From the NCBI GenBank assembly GCA_964520905.1, contig CAZFQL010000003.1:1-64000 (forward strand): a DNA stretch of 64,000 nucleotides, in the 5' to 3' direction. Position 1 is the first letter of the stretch. Every line of letters begins with the position of its first letter. Under the pieces are notes generated by a model, which did not search any database, was not told the origin of the DNA, and saw only the letters and a list, made by a program, of their open reading frames with translations. Shown in pieces: positions 35,834-45,258 of this stretch. Origin of the DNA: JAGVIE01 sp964520905. Lineage in GTDB: Bacteria; Bacteroidota; Ignavibacteria; UBA10030; SZUA-254. A program made the translations under genes and the position numbers.

Positions 35834-37444
35834 ATGTCTTTGCTAACAATTATCGGTAACACTGCACTTTCGGCACAACAGGGAATCTCGAAGAAACAAA
35901 AGCCGGCTCAGGAACAAAACGAGGGACTTCTCGGTCTGAAGATATTAGTACTTGTGGCAGGCGCGGTTCTAATGGCTTTAGAGATCGTCGGCAGCCGTTT
36001 ACTTGCACCGCATTTCGGCAACTCTGTTTACGTTTGGGGAAGTCTTATTTCCGTTTTTCTGATCGCATTATCATTAGGTTATTGGGTTGGCGGACATCTT
36101 GCAGATCGTAGACCTTCCCTCTCGTTACTTATCGGTCTTTGCGTAATTGTTGCGGCACTAATTTTCCTTATACCGTGGATCGGTCATCCGCTGTGCCGTT
36201 TTATTCTCGATGCAGGATTCGGAGAACAAACCGGACCTCTTGCCGCGGCAAGTATTCTTTTTCTACCTCCAAGTTTTCTACTCGGAATGGTGTCACCGTT
36301 TTCAGTTAGAATCACCACAAAAAATGTTCAATCCGTAGGCAGAGCGGCAGGTTCATTGTATGCGCTTTCGACTATCGGCAGCATCATAGGTACGCTAACC
36401 ACAACATTTGTGCTTATTCCTTTGGTCGGTGTATCGTCGATTCTAAAAGGACTAGGAATTACAATGGCTTTGCTTCCTATAGCGGTTGCATTGATGGGGA
36501 AAAAGCAAACCGCTACAATTGTCGCAGGCATTATTATCGGATCGATTGGCGTTTCGATCCACTCAATTCCGTCATTTCGTATTACATCAAATTCGACGCT
36601 TATTATCGACGAAGACACACCTTATCATCATATCAGCGTAGTCGATATGGCTAATACCCAGCGCTTCCTGTTATTCGATCGTTTCGTCGAGAGCAGTATC
36701 CAGCTTCAGCCGCCATACGCGTCAACGGTTGAGTACACAAATTACTTTCACCTTGCTTTTCTTCTGAAACCTGATATCAAGAACACGCTCTTCATAGGCG
36801 CAGGCGGCGGAATAGGACCGCGGACATTTTCAGTAATCAATCCCGATATGCAAATCGATGTGGTTGATATTGATCGACGTGTCCTCGAATTAGCGGAAAG
36901 TCATTTTTATATGCCCAAGTCGCCAAACATCCACCCGATAACTTCAGATGGACGAACATTTTTCCATCGCTCGCCGGGACCATACGATTGTATAGTGCTC
37001 GATGCATTCACCGTTGGAGGTCGAATTCCATTTCACTTGACAACACGCGAGTATTTCGAATTAGTCCGTTCACATATGACGCAAGACGGCATTTTCATTA
37101 TGAATATCAGCAGCGCTTTGACCGGCAAGAAGGGTGAGATATACCGTGCAGTTACTCGTACGCTTCACGATGTTTTCCCACATGTGTTAACATTTGCAAA
37201 TGGTCTATCTCAACAACCCGACCATGAACAAACACGCAACATCATACTCGTTGCAACTGTTAAACCCAGCAATATTCACCGGAGCGACCTACTCACGGCT
37301 TTGCCAAATTATCAAGAACAGACGTATATTACACAGAGTATGATCCGCTCGATGATTGCAAATCTCATCGACCTCACACCGAACCTATCCTCAACCTCTC
37401 CACTTACCGACGACCTCGCACCGATAGAAACAATGAGTTTCTAA
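35834..37444 (+). CDS. Fused membrane/spermidine-synthase-like protein
   Basis: 536 residues. The N-terminal 240 have about seven membrane segments of the type seen in 'fused MFS/spermidine synthase' proteins (LEIVGSRLLAPHFGNSVYVWG, the conserved start). The C-terminal 290 are a Rossmann fold with LFIGAGGGIGPRTF, the acidic VVDIDRRVLELA and YDCIVLDAFTVGGRIPFHLTT, as in aminopropyltransferases. Membrane-bound members have not been shown to make spermidine generally; the substrate is open. A terminator is not evident before phoB, 190 bases later. Confidence 0.85.
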   Translation: MSLLTIIGNTALSAQQGISKKQKPAQEQNEGLLGLKILVLVAGAVLMALEIVGSRLLAPHFGNSVYVWGSLISVFLIALSLGYWVGGHLADRRPSLSLLIGLCVIVAALIFLIPWIGHPLCRFILDAGFGEQTGPLAAASILFLPPSFLLGMVSPFSVRITTKNVQSVGRAAGSLYALSTIGSIIGTLTTTFVLIPLVGVSSILKGLGITMALLPIAVALMGKKQTATIVAGIIIGSIGVSIHSIPSFRITSNSTLIIDEDTPYHHISVVDMANTQRFLLFDRFVESSIQLQPPYASTVEYTNYFHLAFLLKPDIKNTLFIGAGGGIGPRTFSVINPDMQIDVVDIDRRVLELAESHFYMPKSPNIHPITSDGRTFFHRSPGPYDCIVLDAFTVGGRIPFHLTTREYFELVRSHMTQDGIFIMNISSALTGKKGEIYRAVTRTLHDVFPHVLTFANGLSQQPDHEQTRNIILVATVKPSNIHRSDLLTALPNYQEQTYITQSMIRSMIANLIDLTPNLSSTSPLTDDLAPIETMSF

Positions 37445-37630
37445 AACCAAATCTTATTCCCACAATATTCTCAATTTTCTGAAGATTACACATTATTTTC
37501 GATCGACTAAAAATCATTGCTATTCTTTCAACAATTCATTACAATACTGCATAATAATACAAACACTCAGAATAAAACACGGTACTTATGCGGTTTGTAA
37601 ATAATCATTCACAATTTTGGCGATATAGGA

Positions 37631-38314
37631 ATGAAAACAATTCTCGTAGTCGATGATGAAAAAGATATTGCCGACATGGTAAAATATAATCTTACCAAAG
37701 AAGGATATTCTGTTATCATGGCGCGAAACGGCAAACAAGCCCTTGAACAAGCCAGTCATCAACCGGATTTAATTTTGCTCGACATCATGATGCCGGAATA
37801 CAACGGGATTGAAGTTCTTAAACGACTGAAAAATGATGAGCGTACCAACCGAATACCTGTTATTTTCCTCACAGCGAAAGGCACTGATGTAGACGAAGTG
37901 CTCGGGCTGGAGCTTGGCGCCGATGATTACATCGTAAAACCGATCAGTATCCCGAAACTTATAGCTCGCATCAAGAACGTATTGCGAAAAAATGAGGAAA
38001 CGGATATAGGTGTGGCTACTTCTATTACGGTCGGGGCAATAACGATACTTCCTTCCCATCATGTTGTGCGCATCGATGACAAAGAAATATTTTTTCCAAA
38101 AAAAGAATTTGAGGTGCTGTTATACCTTGCAAAACATGCCGATATAGTTGTGAACCGCGAAACTTTACTAAACACGATCTGGGGAAGCGATGTGCGTGTA
38201 ATTGATAGAACGGTTGATGTCCACATTAGAAAAATAAGAGAAAAACTCGGAAAGTATGCCGATTATATTGATACTATAAAAGGGGTTGGATACAGGTTGA
38301 AAAAATCTTTATGA
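37631..38314 (+). CDS. phoB: PhoB-like response regulator
   Basis: 227 residues. The receiver domain has D8/D9, phospho-acceptor D51 in LILLDIMMPE, T81 and K103 in YIVKP. The C-terminal 100 residues are an OmpR/PhoB winged helix (FFPKKEFEVLLYL, then ETLLNTIWG, VRVIDRTVDVHIRKIREKL). The stop overlaps the kinase start by 4 bases. Its place at the head of the pst/porin region and the tandem 11-bp boxes downstream identify it as the phosphate-starvation regulator. Weak 11-bp spaced repeats (37521-37555) upstream hint at autoregulation. Confidence 0.92.
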   Translation: MKTILVVDDEKDIADMVKYNLTKEGYSVIMARNGKQALEQASHQPDLILLDIMMPEYNGIEVLKRLKNDERTNRIPVIFLTAKGTDVDEVLGLELGADDYIVKPISIPKLIARIKNVLRKNEETDIGVATSITVGAITILPSHHVVRIDDKEIFFPKKEFEVLLYLAKHADIVVNRETLLNTIWGSDVRVIDRTVDVHIRKIREKLGKYADYIDTIKGVGYRLKKSL

Positions 38315-39747
38315 AAGTTCAAACAAAGTTAACACTTTTACTTCTCACACTCAGCTTATGTGTGATCGCCGGGTCAGGAATCTTCTCTACAATTTCGCTG
38401 GATAATTACTTTCATGACCGTCTCATCAGCGAGCTGACCACACAAACAGATCAGGCGGAATTTGTAATCCGAACATTAGCCGAGATCGACTCGGCAAAGT
38501 ATTCACGCTTACAACAATACGCAAAATCTGCCAATTTGCGTATGACACTCATCGACTCTGATGGAAAAGTGATATTTGAATCCGATCTGCCTCTCGATCA
38601 ACTCATTTCTGTCGAGAATCATAAGGATCGTCCCGAAGTACAGCAAGCCATTCGCAACGGGACCGGCACCAGCACAAGACACAGCGCAACGCTCAATATT
38701 GAAATGTTGTATTTTGCAAAGAAGATACTGCGTCTTTTTTCACAGGCAACAGGTTTTGAGGGTGCGTCCGTAATTAGAATCGGTATCCCGTTAACCCATG
38801 TTAATGAAATCGTTGACGACATTCGCTCAAAGATCTTAATTGCAAGTGTTCTTGTTCTGATTATAGTCGTCGGCATTACAGTGGTTGTCTCAAAACGTAT
38901 CGCACGCCCAATTAAAGAAATGGCAAGAATCGCAGTTGAAATCCAGTCGGGCAATCTCGACAAGAGAATCAATGTTCGTTCAAACGATGAGTTCGGGAAA
39001 TTAGCTGAGAGCCTCAATAATATGGTAGACAAATTGAACCAAGATATAACGAAGCTCAAAAAACTCGAGCATGTGCGCAGTGAGTTCCTCGGAAATGTTT
39101 CGCACGAGCTACGGACTCCAATATTCGCAATACAGGGAATGCTTGAGACCCTTCTTAACGGTGCCCTCGATGACAAAGAAGCCGGCAAAGATTTTGCCGA
39201 GCGCGCCCTTGCCAATACACAGCGATTGAATGCCCTTCTGGGCGATCTTATTGAAATTTCCAGAATCGAATCCGGTGAAATGAAGATGAGTTTTAGATAT
39301 TTCTCACTTAACGAGTTTCTTGAACAAGTGATTGCCGAGATGAATCATTCTACAAAACAAAAAAATATCTCTCTCATATTAGAAACTCAACAGGAATTAC
39401 CCGAAGTCTACGGCGACCGCGAACGATTAAAACAGGTTCTTGTTAACCTTATCGATAACGCGATCAAATACAACACACCAAACGGTAAGGTTGTTATTAG
39501 TTACATTCACCTTGAGAATAAAGTGGAGGTGATGGTGAAAGACAATGGAGTTGGAATTGCAGAGGAACATCTGCCCCGAATATTTGAACGGTTCTACCGC
39601 GTCGATAAAGAACGATCTCGCGAAGAAGGCGGAACGGGACTTGGGCTTGCTATTGTAAAACACATCATCGAAGCGCATGGAAGTAAAGTTGAAGTGCAAA
39701 GCGAAGTTGGAAAAGGAAGCACGTTCAGCTTTATGTTAAGAACCTAA
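38311..39747 (+). CDS. phoR: PhoR-like sensor histidine kinase
   Basis: 478 residues. Two membrane segments (about 5-27 and 170-192) enclose a periplasmic loop of about 140 residues. HAMP follows (193-245), then HisKA with the phospho-accepting His in NVSHELRTPIFAIQG and an HATPase domain with NLIDNAIKYN, VKDNGVGI and GGTGLGLAIVK. The kinase phosphorylates PhoB when phosphate is short. A PAS domain, common in PhoR, is not obvious. The next gene is convergent, only 8 bases away. Confidence 0.9.
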   Translation: MKVQTKLTLLLLTLSLCVIAGSGIFSTISLDNYFHDRLISELTTQTDQAEFVIRTLAEIDSAKYSRLQQYAKSANLRMTLIDSDGKVIFESDLPLDQLISVENHKDRPEVQQAIRNGTGTSTRHSATLNIEMLYFAKKILRLFSQATGFEGASVIRIGIPLTHVNEIVDDIRSKILIASVLVLIIVVGITVVVSKRIARPIKEMARIAVEIQSGNLDKRINVRSNDEFGKLAESLNNMVDKLNQDITKLKKLEHVRSEFLGNVSHELRTPIFAIQGMLETLLNGALDDKEAGKDFAERALANTQRLNALLGDLIEISRIESGEMKMSFRYFSLNEFLEQVIAEMNHSTKQKNISLILETQQELPEVYGDRERLKQVLVNLIDNAIKYNTPNGKVVISYIHLENKVEVMVKDNGVGIAEEHLPRIFERFYRVDKERSREEGGTGLGLAIVKHIIEAHGSKVEVQSEVGKGSTFSFMLRT

Positions 39748-39755
39748 AGGTATAG

Positions 39756-41411
39756 TCAAAAAACTCCCTTTGTATATGGCCAATGGCCGCATTTTTCAAA
39801 ATTCATTCGTAGTTCCGTGATACTGACACAAGGATAATCATTAATAAAATATGTTGCAAACGCTGGTAACAACGTGATAATTGCACCAGCAATTTTTTGT
39901 GGATGAACAGTTGTTTTAATGTGATTGCAAGAGGAAAGTGCTTTACAAATTAAGTTAAGATTTGTTCGGAGCCAATCTGACTTTCTACGCAATTGTTTTA
40001 CATGAGAATTGTTAGAATAAATAAAACTCTGCAATTCATCCCTGAAATATTTTGGTTCGAAACTATCATTTACGAGCTTGCACTCAACTATGAGGAGTAA
40101 ATTTTCAGAAGGTAAATATCCAAGATAATCAATCTGACCTACATCAGCAGGTATTTGAATTTGGTCTGATCCAAATCCTATTGTATCTTTGTAACCTCTT
40201 CCTAAAAATCCAAGTTGTTTCAAATTATCTGCAACAATTTTCTCAAACCAAGAACCAGCCTCATTTGATAATTTACCAAGTGCACTTTTTATCTGTTGGC
40301 TTAGCCATTCCGATGGAAAGTGCCCAAAGATAGATTCTTTCATTAAAAGTGTCAAATTTTCATTAGCCATTGAAGTTGAAAAAGTAAAGTGTTCACCTGT
40401 TGAATGAGGCATCTGAAAGAAAGCACGTCTATATGCTCGATATTCTCTTTTTGGTTTGTATACTTTGGGGTCTTCAGATTCTAGTTTCTGTTTAGTTATT
40501 GAAAAGCCATCAATAATTTTAGAAGCAATAGACATAGAAATTTTAAATTGTTCAGCGAACGCCTTAACGGTTTTCTCCTTATGCATAAATGGTATTGGAA
40601 ATCCTCCGGGTGCCGGTTTGCAATTTTGGATTATCTGGTGCAGAAAATTTATTGCAGTTAGATATGATGTGCCGACTAATTCATCAAAAGCATTTCTTAA
40701 AATTTGATCATGTCGCTTCAAGTCAAAAATGAATGAAGGATCTGGAACAAACCGACTTCGATTTTGGACATCACTTACACTCCGTTTCAATAAGTCAGAA
40801 AAGTCTTTTTTAATTTCATGCGAGTAGTATAGTTCTTCTCCTGGAGGAAATATCGTAAAAATTGTATCATCATGAAAGAGATAATGGGTTTGGTCGCTTA
40901 AAATATACATCTGAACCATTTCTTCAGCGCATCTCCATGCTTCTTCTCCCAAAGATAGTAATTGCTCTTCCTTTGCACTTGGTTCTTCATCTGGTTGAAG
41001 CTGTACTATACATTCAGCCATATACTTAATTGCTCTACGAAATGTTGGTTCAAGTTCTTTCCAACGCTGACCCTGCTCATGGCTCAACCTCCCTTCCTGG
41101 AAAAGATTTTCAATCTCAGTGGAACAATTGAATTGGGATAGCAAGAACTCTAAAAAATCTCTTGAAGCTAGTTGTGGTAATAATTGTGAGAGTTTTGTTT
41201 CATAAAACTGAAATTGATGCTGTAAAATTTGATTGATATCATCAGATGTTGTGTAAACACCTGGTTTAAATTTTATCCTCAGATTCTGTTCTGCCTCGAA
41301 TCGTATATGCAGATTGGCACTAGACCGAGGTCTAAAGATTTTTATCCCATCATAATTTTCAAAATACATCCCTGATGGTTCATTAATCAAATATAGTATA
41401 TTATCTGGCAA
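39756..41411 (-). CDS. Hypothetical protein with PD-(D/E)XK nuclease-like C-terminus
   Basis: 551 residues with no signal peptide or membrane segment. The first 370 residues are mainly helical and match nothing I know. The C-terminal region has the order E390 (SWFEKIVADNL), D428 (GQIDYLGYLP) and E443-x-K445 (LLLIVECKL), which fits the PD-(D/E)XK nuclease core, as in restriction or recombination enzymes. It lies on the opposite strand between phoR and the phosphate porin, out of place in the Pho cluster, so it was probably inserted. A defence or DNA-repair role is plausible but not shown. Confidence 0.7.
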   Translation of the reverse strand: MPDNILYLINEPSGMYFENYDGIKIFRPRSSANLHIRFEAEQNLRIKFKPGVYTTSDDINQILQHQFQFYETKLSQLLPQLASRDFLEFLLSQFNCSTEIENLFQEGRLSHEQGQRWKELEPTFRRAIKYMAECIVQLQPDEEPSAKEEQLLSLGEEAWRCAEEMVQMYILSDQTHYLFHDDTIFTIFPPGEELYYSHEIKKDFSDLLKRSVSDVQNRSRFVPDPSFIFDLKRHDQILRNAFDELVGTSYLTAINFLHQIIQNCKPAPGGFPIPFMHKEKTVKAFAEQFKISMSIASKIIDGFSITKQKLESEDPKVYKPKREYRAYRRAFFQMPHSTGEHFTFSTSMANENLTLLMKESIFGHFPSEWLSQQIKSALGKLSNEAGSWFEKIVADNLKQLGFLGRGYKDTIGFGSDQIQIPADVGQIDYLGYLPSENLLLIVECKLVNDSFEPKYFRDELQSFIYSNNSHVKQLRRKSDWLRTNLNLICKALSSCNHIKTTVHPQKIAGAIITLLPAFATYFINDYPCVSITELRMNFEKCGHWPYTKGVF

Positions 41412-41540
41412 TTTTATCTCAATTTATTCTCCAAATAATATAAGAATTCCCGTCTGCATTTGCATTTATTCATTCATTGGATGTGAGATTATAGAAGAAT
41501 TCTTCCCTGAAATGATTATCTCTCTAAACACTACTTTTTA

Positions 41541-41584
41541 TTCTTAACAATTTCATAATCTCGTCTTAATCTCCGCGTAATATC
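41541..41584 (+). promoter_or_regulatory. Tandem PhoB box (four 11-bp units)
   Basis: Four consecutive 11-bp units start with TTCTTAACAAT and keep a TAAY core at the same position in each unit. The array is very similar to 47023-47066 upstream of pstC. PhoB binds 11-bp direct repeats, so this should activate the porin-pstS transcript under phosphate starvation. Confidence 0.75.
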
Positions 41585-41642
41585 CATTCTCTATATTTGT
41601 ATCAATGCTAATTAACATCTATTACAAATTATCGGAGAATGA

Positions 41643-43010
41643 ATGAAACGAATAATCTTTATTATTTCACTTCTGATTGCGGTTTACCTGAACGCTAAAT
41701 CGCAGGATAGTTCAGCGGTTGCAACCAAGGATGAGGTTGCAGAAGTAAAAGGCGCAGTTGACGGGATCAACGAAACAGTTCTTGATATGAAATCAACGCT
41801 GGATGCGCTGAAGAAAATAAAAATATCCGGCTATATCCAGTCACAATATCAAGTTGCAGAATCAGCCGGCGTAGCATCGTATGCCGGCGGTAATTTTACG
41901 CAGAATGTAAAATCACGTTTTCAAGTCCGGCGTGGACGGTTCAAGATCAACTACGATAACGATCTCACACAGTACGTCTTACAACTCGATGTCACACAGA
42001 GTGGAGTGGGAATTAAAGATGCTTATGCATCAGTCAAAGAACCATGGATGCGGATGGCATCACTTACAGGAGGTATTTTTGATCGACCATTCGGATTTGA
42101 AATATCGTATTCATCGAGTATGCGTGAATCTCCGGAACGCTCACGCATGTACCAGATACTCTTCCCCGGTGAACGAGAGTTGGGCGCCAAGATCGAATTA
42201 ACACCGGAAAGCGGTCCTCTCAGCTATTTTAATCTTAAAGCAGGACTATTCAATGGTGTTTTAAATAACGCAAATGAAAACGATCGTTCGAAAGATTTCA
42301 TCGGTCGTCTCGGTTTCCAGCTTCCCTTCGATGAACAAAACTTAGCAATCGATGGCGGCTTCTCTTTTTATGCCGGAAATGTTACCAACAATTCAAAATA
42401 TATTTTTACCTATGATGGCTCAACAGCAACAAAGCGTTTTCAGGTTGACTCAATCGCAGGCAACTTAGGTAACCAATTCGAAAGAACGTACTACGGCGCC
42501 GATCTGCAAACGTATTACGATATACCCTTAATTGGTGGTGCATCTCTGCGCGCGGAATTCATCGGAGGAAAACAACCAAGCGCCGAAAAGTCCATAGGAT
42601 TCTACAATCCTGAAGCTGCAAGTTCTACAGACCCAAAATCAGTTATCGATGGAAAGAAAATTACATCACTTTATCATCGCAAAATTACCGGTTGGTACAT
42701 TAATTATATTCAGAATATAGGAATGAAACATCAGGCAGTTTTTAAATACGATATGTTTGATCCAAATACCGATGTTACTGGTGATGATATTGGAAAGGTT
42801 GGAAGCAATTTCACCGCTGCGGATATCAAATACACTACGCTTGGAATTGGGTGGATTTATCATTGGGATGCAAACGTAAAATTTGTGTTGTACTACGACT
42901 GGGTGACAAATGAAAAGGTTAACAACGCGACAACAAGCTCATCACTCATTCCATACAAAGAAGATATTAAAGACAACGTTTTCACATTAAGAATGCAATA
43001 TAAATTCTAA
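41643..43010 (+). CDS. Phosphate-selective porin (OprO/OprP type)
   Basis: 455 residues. Signal peptide (1-20), then a short coiled-coil (about 25-60, EVKGAVDGINETVLDMKSTL) and a beta barrel ending in the outer-membrane signature F (RMQYKF). The RRGRFKINYDNDLTQYVLQLD stretch (about 98-118) is characteristic of the phosphate/polyphosphate porins. It would let phosphate into the periplasm for PstS, encoded 100 bases downstream, and both genes follow the PhoB box. Confidence 0.88.
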   Translation: MKRIIFIISLLIAVYLNAKSQDSSAVATKDEVAEVKGAVDGINETVLDMKSTLDALKKIKISGYIQSQYQVAESAGVASYAGGNFTQNVKSRFQVRRGRFKINYDNDLTQYVLQLDVTQSGVGIKDAYASVKEPWMRMASLTGGIFDRPFGFEISYSSSMRESPERSRMYQILFPGERELGAKIELTPESGPLSYFNLKAGLFNGVLNNANENDRSKDFIGRLGFQLPFDEQNLAIDGGFSFYAGNVTNNSKYIFTYDGSTATKRFQVDSIAGNLGNQFERTYYGADLQTYYDIPLIGGASLRAEFIGGKQPSAEKSIGFYNPEAASSTDPKSVIDGKKITSLYHRKITGWYINYIQNIGMKHQAVFKYDMFDPNTDVTGDDIGKVGSNFTAADIKYTTLGIGWIYHWDANVKFVLYYDWVTNEKVNNATTSSSLIPYKEDIKDNVFTLRMQYKF

Positions 43011-43109
43011 ATTCTTGGCGGTTCTTAGCGCCCTTGGCGGTTTAATAAAATAACCGCAAAGACGCAGAGATACGCAAAGATATTTAATAACAAATAGGAG
43101 AAATTAAAA

Positions 43110-43934
43110 ATGATAAAATACACTTTAATCTTATTGACAGTATTAACCGCCTTCGGCTTCATGCAAAAAGGTGAAACCATCACAATAAAGGGCTCTGATA
43201 CGATGGTGATTCTTGCACAGAGATGGGCAGAGCTGTATATGTCAAAACATCCCGATGTTACTGTGCAGGTAACAGGCGGTGGCTCAGGTGTCGGTATTTC
43301 GGCGCTCATCAACGGCACGACAGATATTTGCAACGCCTCACGACCTATGAAGAAATCTGAAAAAGAAAAACTAAAGCAGAGATTCAACACGCTCGGCGTA
43401 GAAATCAAAGCAGCAAAAGACGGACTTGCCATTTACGTGCGGGAAAATAATCCAATGAATGAAATAAGTATTCCACAACTTAAAGATATTTATACAGGAA
43501 AAACGACAAACTGGAAACAAGTAGGCGGACCCGATGCAAAAATAATTGTGTACGGACGGGAAAATAGCTCCGGCACATATGTTTATTTCAAAGACCACGT
43601 GCTTGATGGCGAAGATTTTGCACCATCGGTTCAAACGCTTCCCGGTACAGCCGCGGTGGTGAATGCAGTTTCCAAAGATAAATACGGTATCGGCTACGGC
43701 GGTGCGGCATACGCGAAAGGCATTAAGCTCCCCAAAGTTAAAAAAGATGCTAACTCAACTGCGTATGCACCGACAGAAGAGAATGTGAAGTCAGGCGATT
43801 ATCCTATCTCACGCTATCTTTTTATGTACACACGCAGCAGACCAACCGGCGCTATGAAAGAATATATCGATTGGATATTGAGCAAAGAAGGTCAGGAGAT
43901 TGTAACAAAGGTTGGATATTTTCCGGTGAAGTAA
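43110..43934 (+). CDS. pstS: Phosphate ABC transporter substrate-binding protein
   Basis: 274 residues with a signal peptide (about 1-20). The phosphate-binding loops are visible: ITIKGSDTMVILAQRW, VTGGGSGVGISALINGTTDICNASR and GRENSSGTYVYF. It is the short PstS form (about 270 residues) usual in this phylum. An AGGAGA site lies before the ATG. It is separated from pstC, pstA and pstB by a 3.2-kb foreign-looking block (43944-47022), so the two halves of the system are transcribed separately; each has its own PhoB box. Confidence 0.92.
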   Translation: MIKYTLILLTVLTAFGFMQKGETITIKGSDTMVILAQRWAELYMSKHPDVTVQVTGGGSGVGISALINGTTDICNASRPMKKSEKEKLKQRFNTLGVEIKAAKDGLAIYVRENNPMNEISIPQLKDIYTGKTTNWKQVGGPDAKIIVYGRENSSGTYVYFKDHVLDGEDFAPSVQTLPGTAAVVNAVSKDKYGIGYGGAAYAKGIKLPKVKKDANSTAYAPTEENVKSGDYPISRYLFMYTRSRPTGAMKEYIDWILSKEGQEIVTKVGYFPVK

Positions 43935-43943
43935 TTTTAAGGC

Positions 43944-43976
43944 AACCTTGCGAAGGTTCGGAACCTTCGCAAGGTT
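43944..43976. terminator. Bidirectional palindromic terminator / REP-like repeat
   Basis: A near-perfect palindrome with arms AACCTTGCGAAGGTTC and GAACCTTCGCAAGGTT, lying between the convergent pstS and antitoxin genes. The same arms occur at 58061-58114. Confidence 0.75.
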
Positions 43977-43982
43977 TAGCTT

Positions 43983-44174
43983 TCATAGAGTTCGATAAAA
44001 CGTTTTTGCCTCTGCGGCGGCTAGCTTTTCAGTTCCTTCCGTTTGCTTCATAAGCTCGACCAATCCATAATTCTCGAGTAACTCTTCAATTTTTTCAAAT
44101 GTATCTATATCGAGTTGAACTGCGATGGTTTGATTCCGCTCATCTTTAATGTATTTTCTTGGAATATCTGTCAT
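43983..44174 (-). CDS. Orphan antitoxin-like protein
   Basis: 63 residues: a short start MTDIPRKYIKDERNQTIAVQ, then DIDTFEKIEELLENYGLVEL and a Lys/Glu/Ala-rich end. This is the pattern of small antitoxins paired with RelE/ParE toxins. The stop TGA overlaps an ATG (ATGA) as if a toxin gene followed, but after four codons the frame runs into the palindrome at 43944-43976, so the toxin is missing. It is the leftmost coding part of the block inserted in the pst region. Confidence 0.65.
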   Translation of the reverse strand: MTDIPRKYIKDERNQTIAVQLDIDTFEKIEELLENYGLVELMKQTEGTEKLAAAEAKTFYRTL

Positions 44175-44245
44175 AGGTGTTGCTTCTTTAGTTATGGACT
44201 AATTCGTGGTTGGAACAAAGAAACGAGATTGAGTTCAAGATAAAT

Positions 44246-45256
44246 TTATCGGATTTTTTTCTTTATTTTAGATATTTTTTTCCTTTGATACTGAACATGT
44301 TTATGACGAACATTTCTCGATGCTTTTGTTCCAGAATCTGAAATCAATAGTAGTTGGGTTTGATCAACTTTAACAGTTGCCAACCTACTTTTGTCATTTT
44401 TTGTTATTCCAGACATGATTCTATTTCGCGCAAGAACAACGTTCTCTTTACTAATATCGCAGAGTAAATAATGCCTCTTATGTTGACGACAAACCAAACC
44501 CACCGTTCCAGAGCCACCGAACGGATCAAAGACCAATCCATTTTCTGGACAAGATGCTAAAATTATTGGTTCGATGAGCTCTGGGGGAAAAGTCGCACAA
44601 TGAGTTCCAGTAAAAGGACTTCCACTTACACGCCAAACTGATTGGATATTAGCCCCTGTATCGGTGAGCATCGCTGATCGATCATAGTGATACCATTGAC
44701 TTTTTGCAAACATAAAAATAAATTCATGGGCATGGGTTGGACGATCCTTTACACTCTCACTGGATGTTGGACGATGCCACACAATATCACTTCTTAAGAT
44801 CCATCCATCATTTTGTAATGCAAATGCAACTCGCCATGGCATACCCACTAGACTCTTCATTGGTAAACCCATCGCATAAAATGCTTTATTACGCAGTGAG
44901 CGCCCTGAGGTTGGTATACCATTCATATGTTTACGACTATATCGTGATGTTTTCCCTTGTGAGCCGCCACCTTTATGCTGGCTTGTCGCTCCGACATAAT
45001 TATCACCAATATTTAGCCATAGCGTTCCTGTATTTTTCAACGTTCTCCTAGCTTCCCTAAAAATCTTTACAAGTGCATCTATATACTCTTGATGAGTTAG
45101 TTCAAGACCAATTTGATCTGGATGTCCATAATCTCTTTGCCCAAAATATGGAGGTGAGGTAATTATTGAATCTATAGAATTATCGGGAATTACCTTTAGC
45201 AATTCCGACACATCCGCATGCTGAACTGTATCTAACAATTGAGTAATTCGAGTCAT
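44246..45256 (-). CDS. DNA methyltransferase (beta class, SPPY motif)
   Basis: 336 residues. Catalytic motif IV is TSPPYFGQRDYG near residue 33, and SAM-binding motif I is FDPFGGSGTVGLVC near residue 240, so the order is IV-then-I (beta class). SPPY is common to N4-cytosine and some N6-adenine enzymes. The C-terminal 50 residues are basic, perhaps DNA-contacting. It starts 2 bases after the endonuclease gene ends and protects the host DNA from that enzyme. The target sequence cannot be read. Confidence 0.88.
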   Translation of the reverse strand: MTRITQLLDTVQHADVSELLKVIPDNSIDSIITSPPYFGQRDYGHPDQIGLELTHQEYIDALVKIFREARRTLKNTGTLWLNIGDNYVGATSQHKGGGSQGKTSRYSRKHMNGIPTSGRSLRNKAFYAMGLPMKSLVGMPWRVAFALQNDGWILRSDIVWHRPTSSESVKDRPTHAHEFIFMFAKSQWYHYDRSAMLTDTGANIQSVWRVSGSPFTGTHCATFPPELIEPIILASCPENGLVFDPFGGSGTVGLVCRQHKRHYLLCDISKENVVLARNRIMSGITKNDKSRLATVKVDQTQLLLISDSGTKASRNVRHKHVQYQRKKISKIKKKIR

Positions 45257-45258
45257 TT

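Noticed and set aside
37521..37555. PhoB box before phoB
   Set aside because: The 11-bp periodicity is weak and lacks the TTCTTAAC unit, so it is noted in phoB only as a hint.
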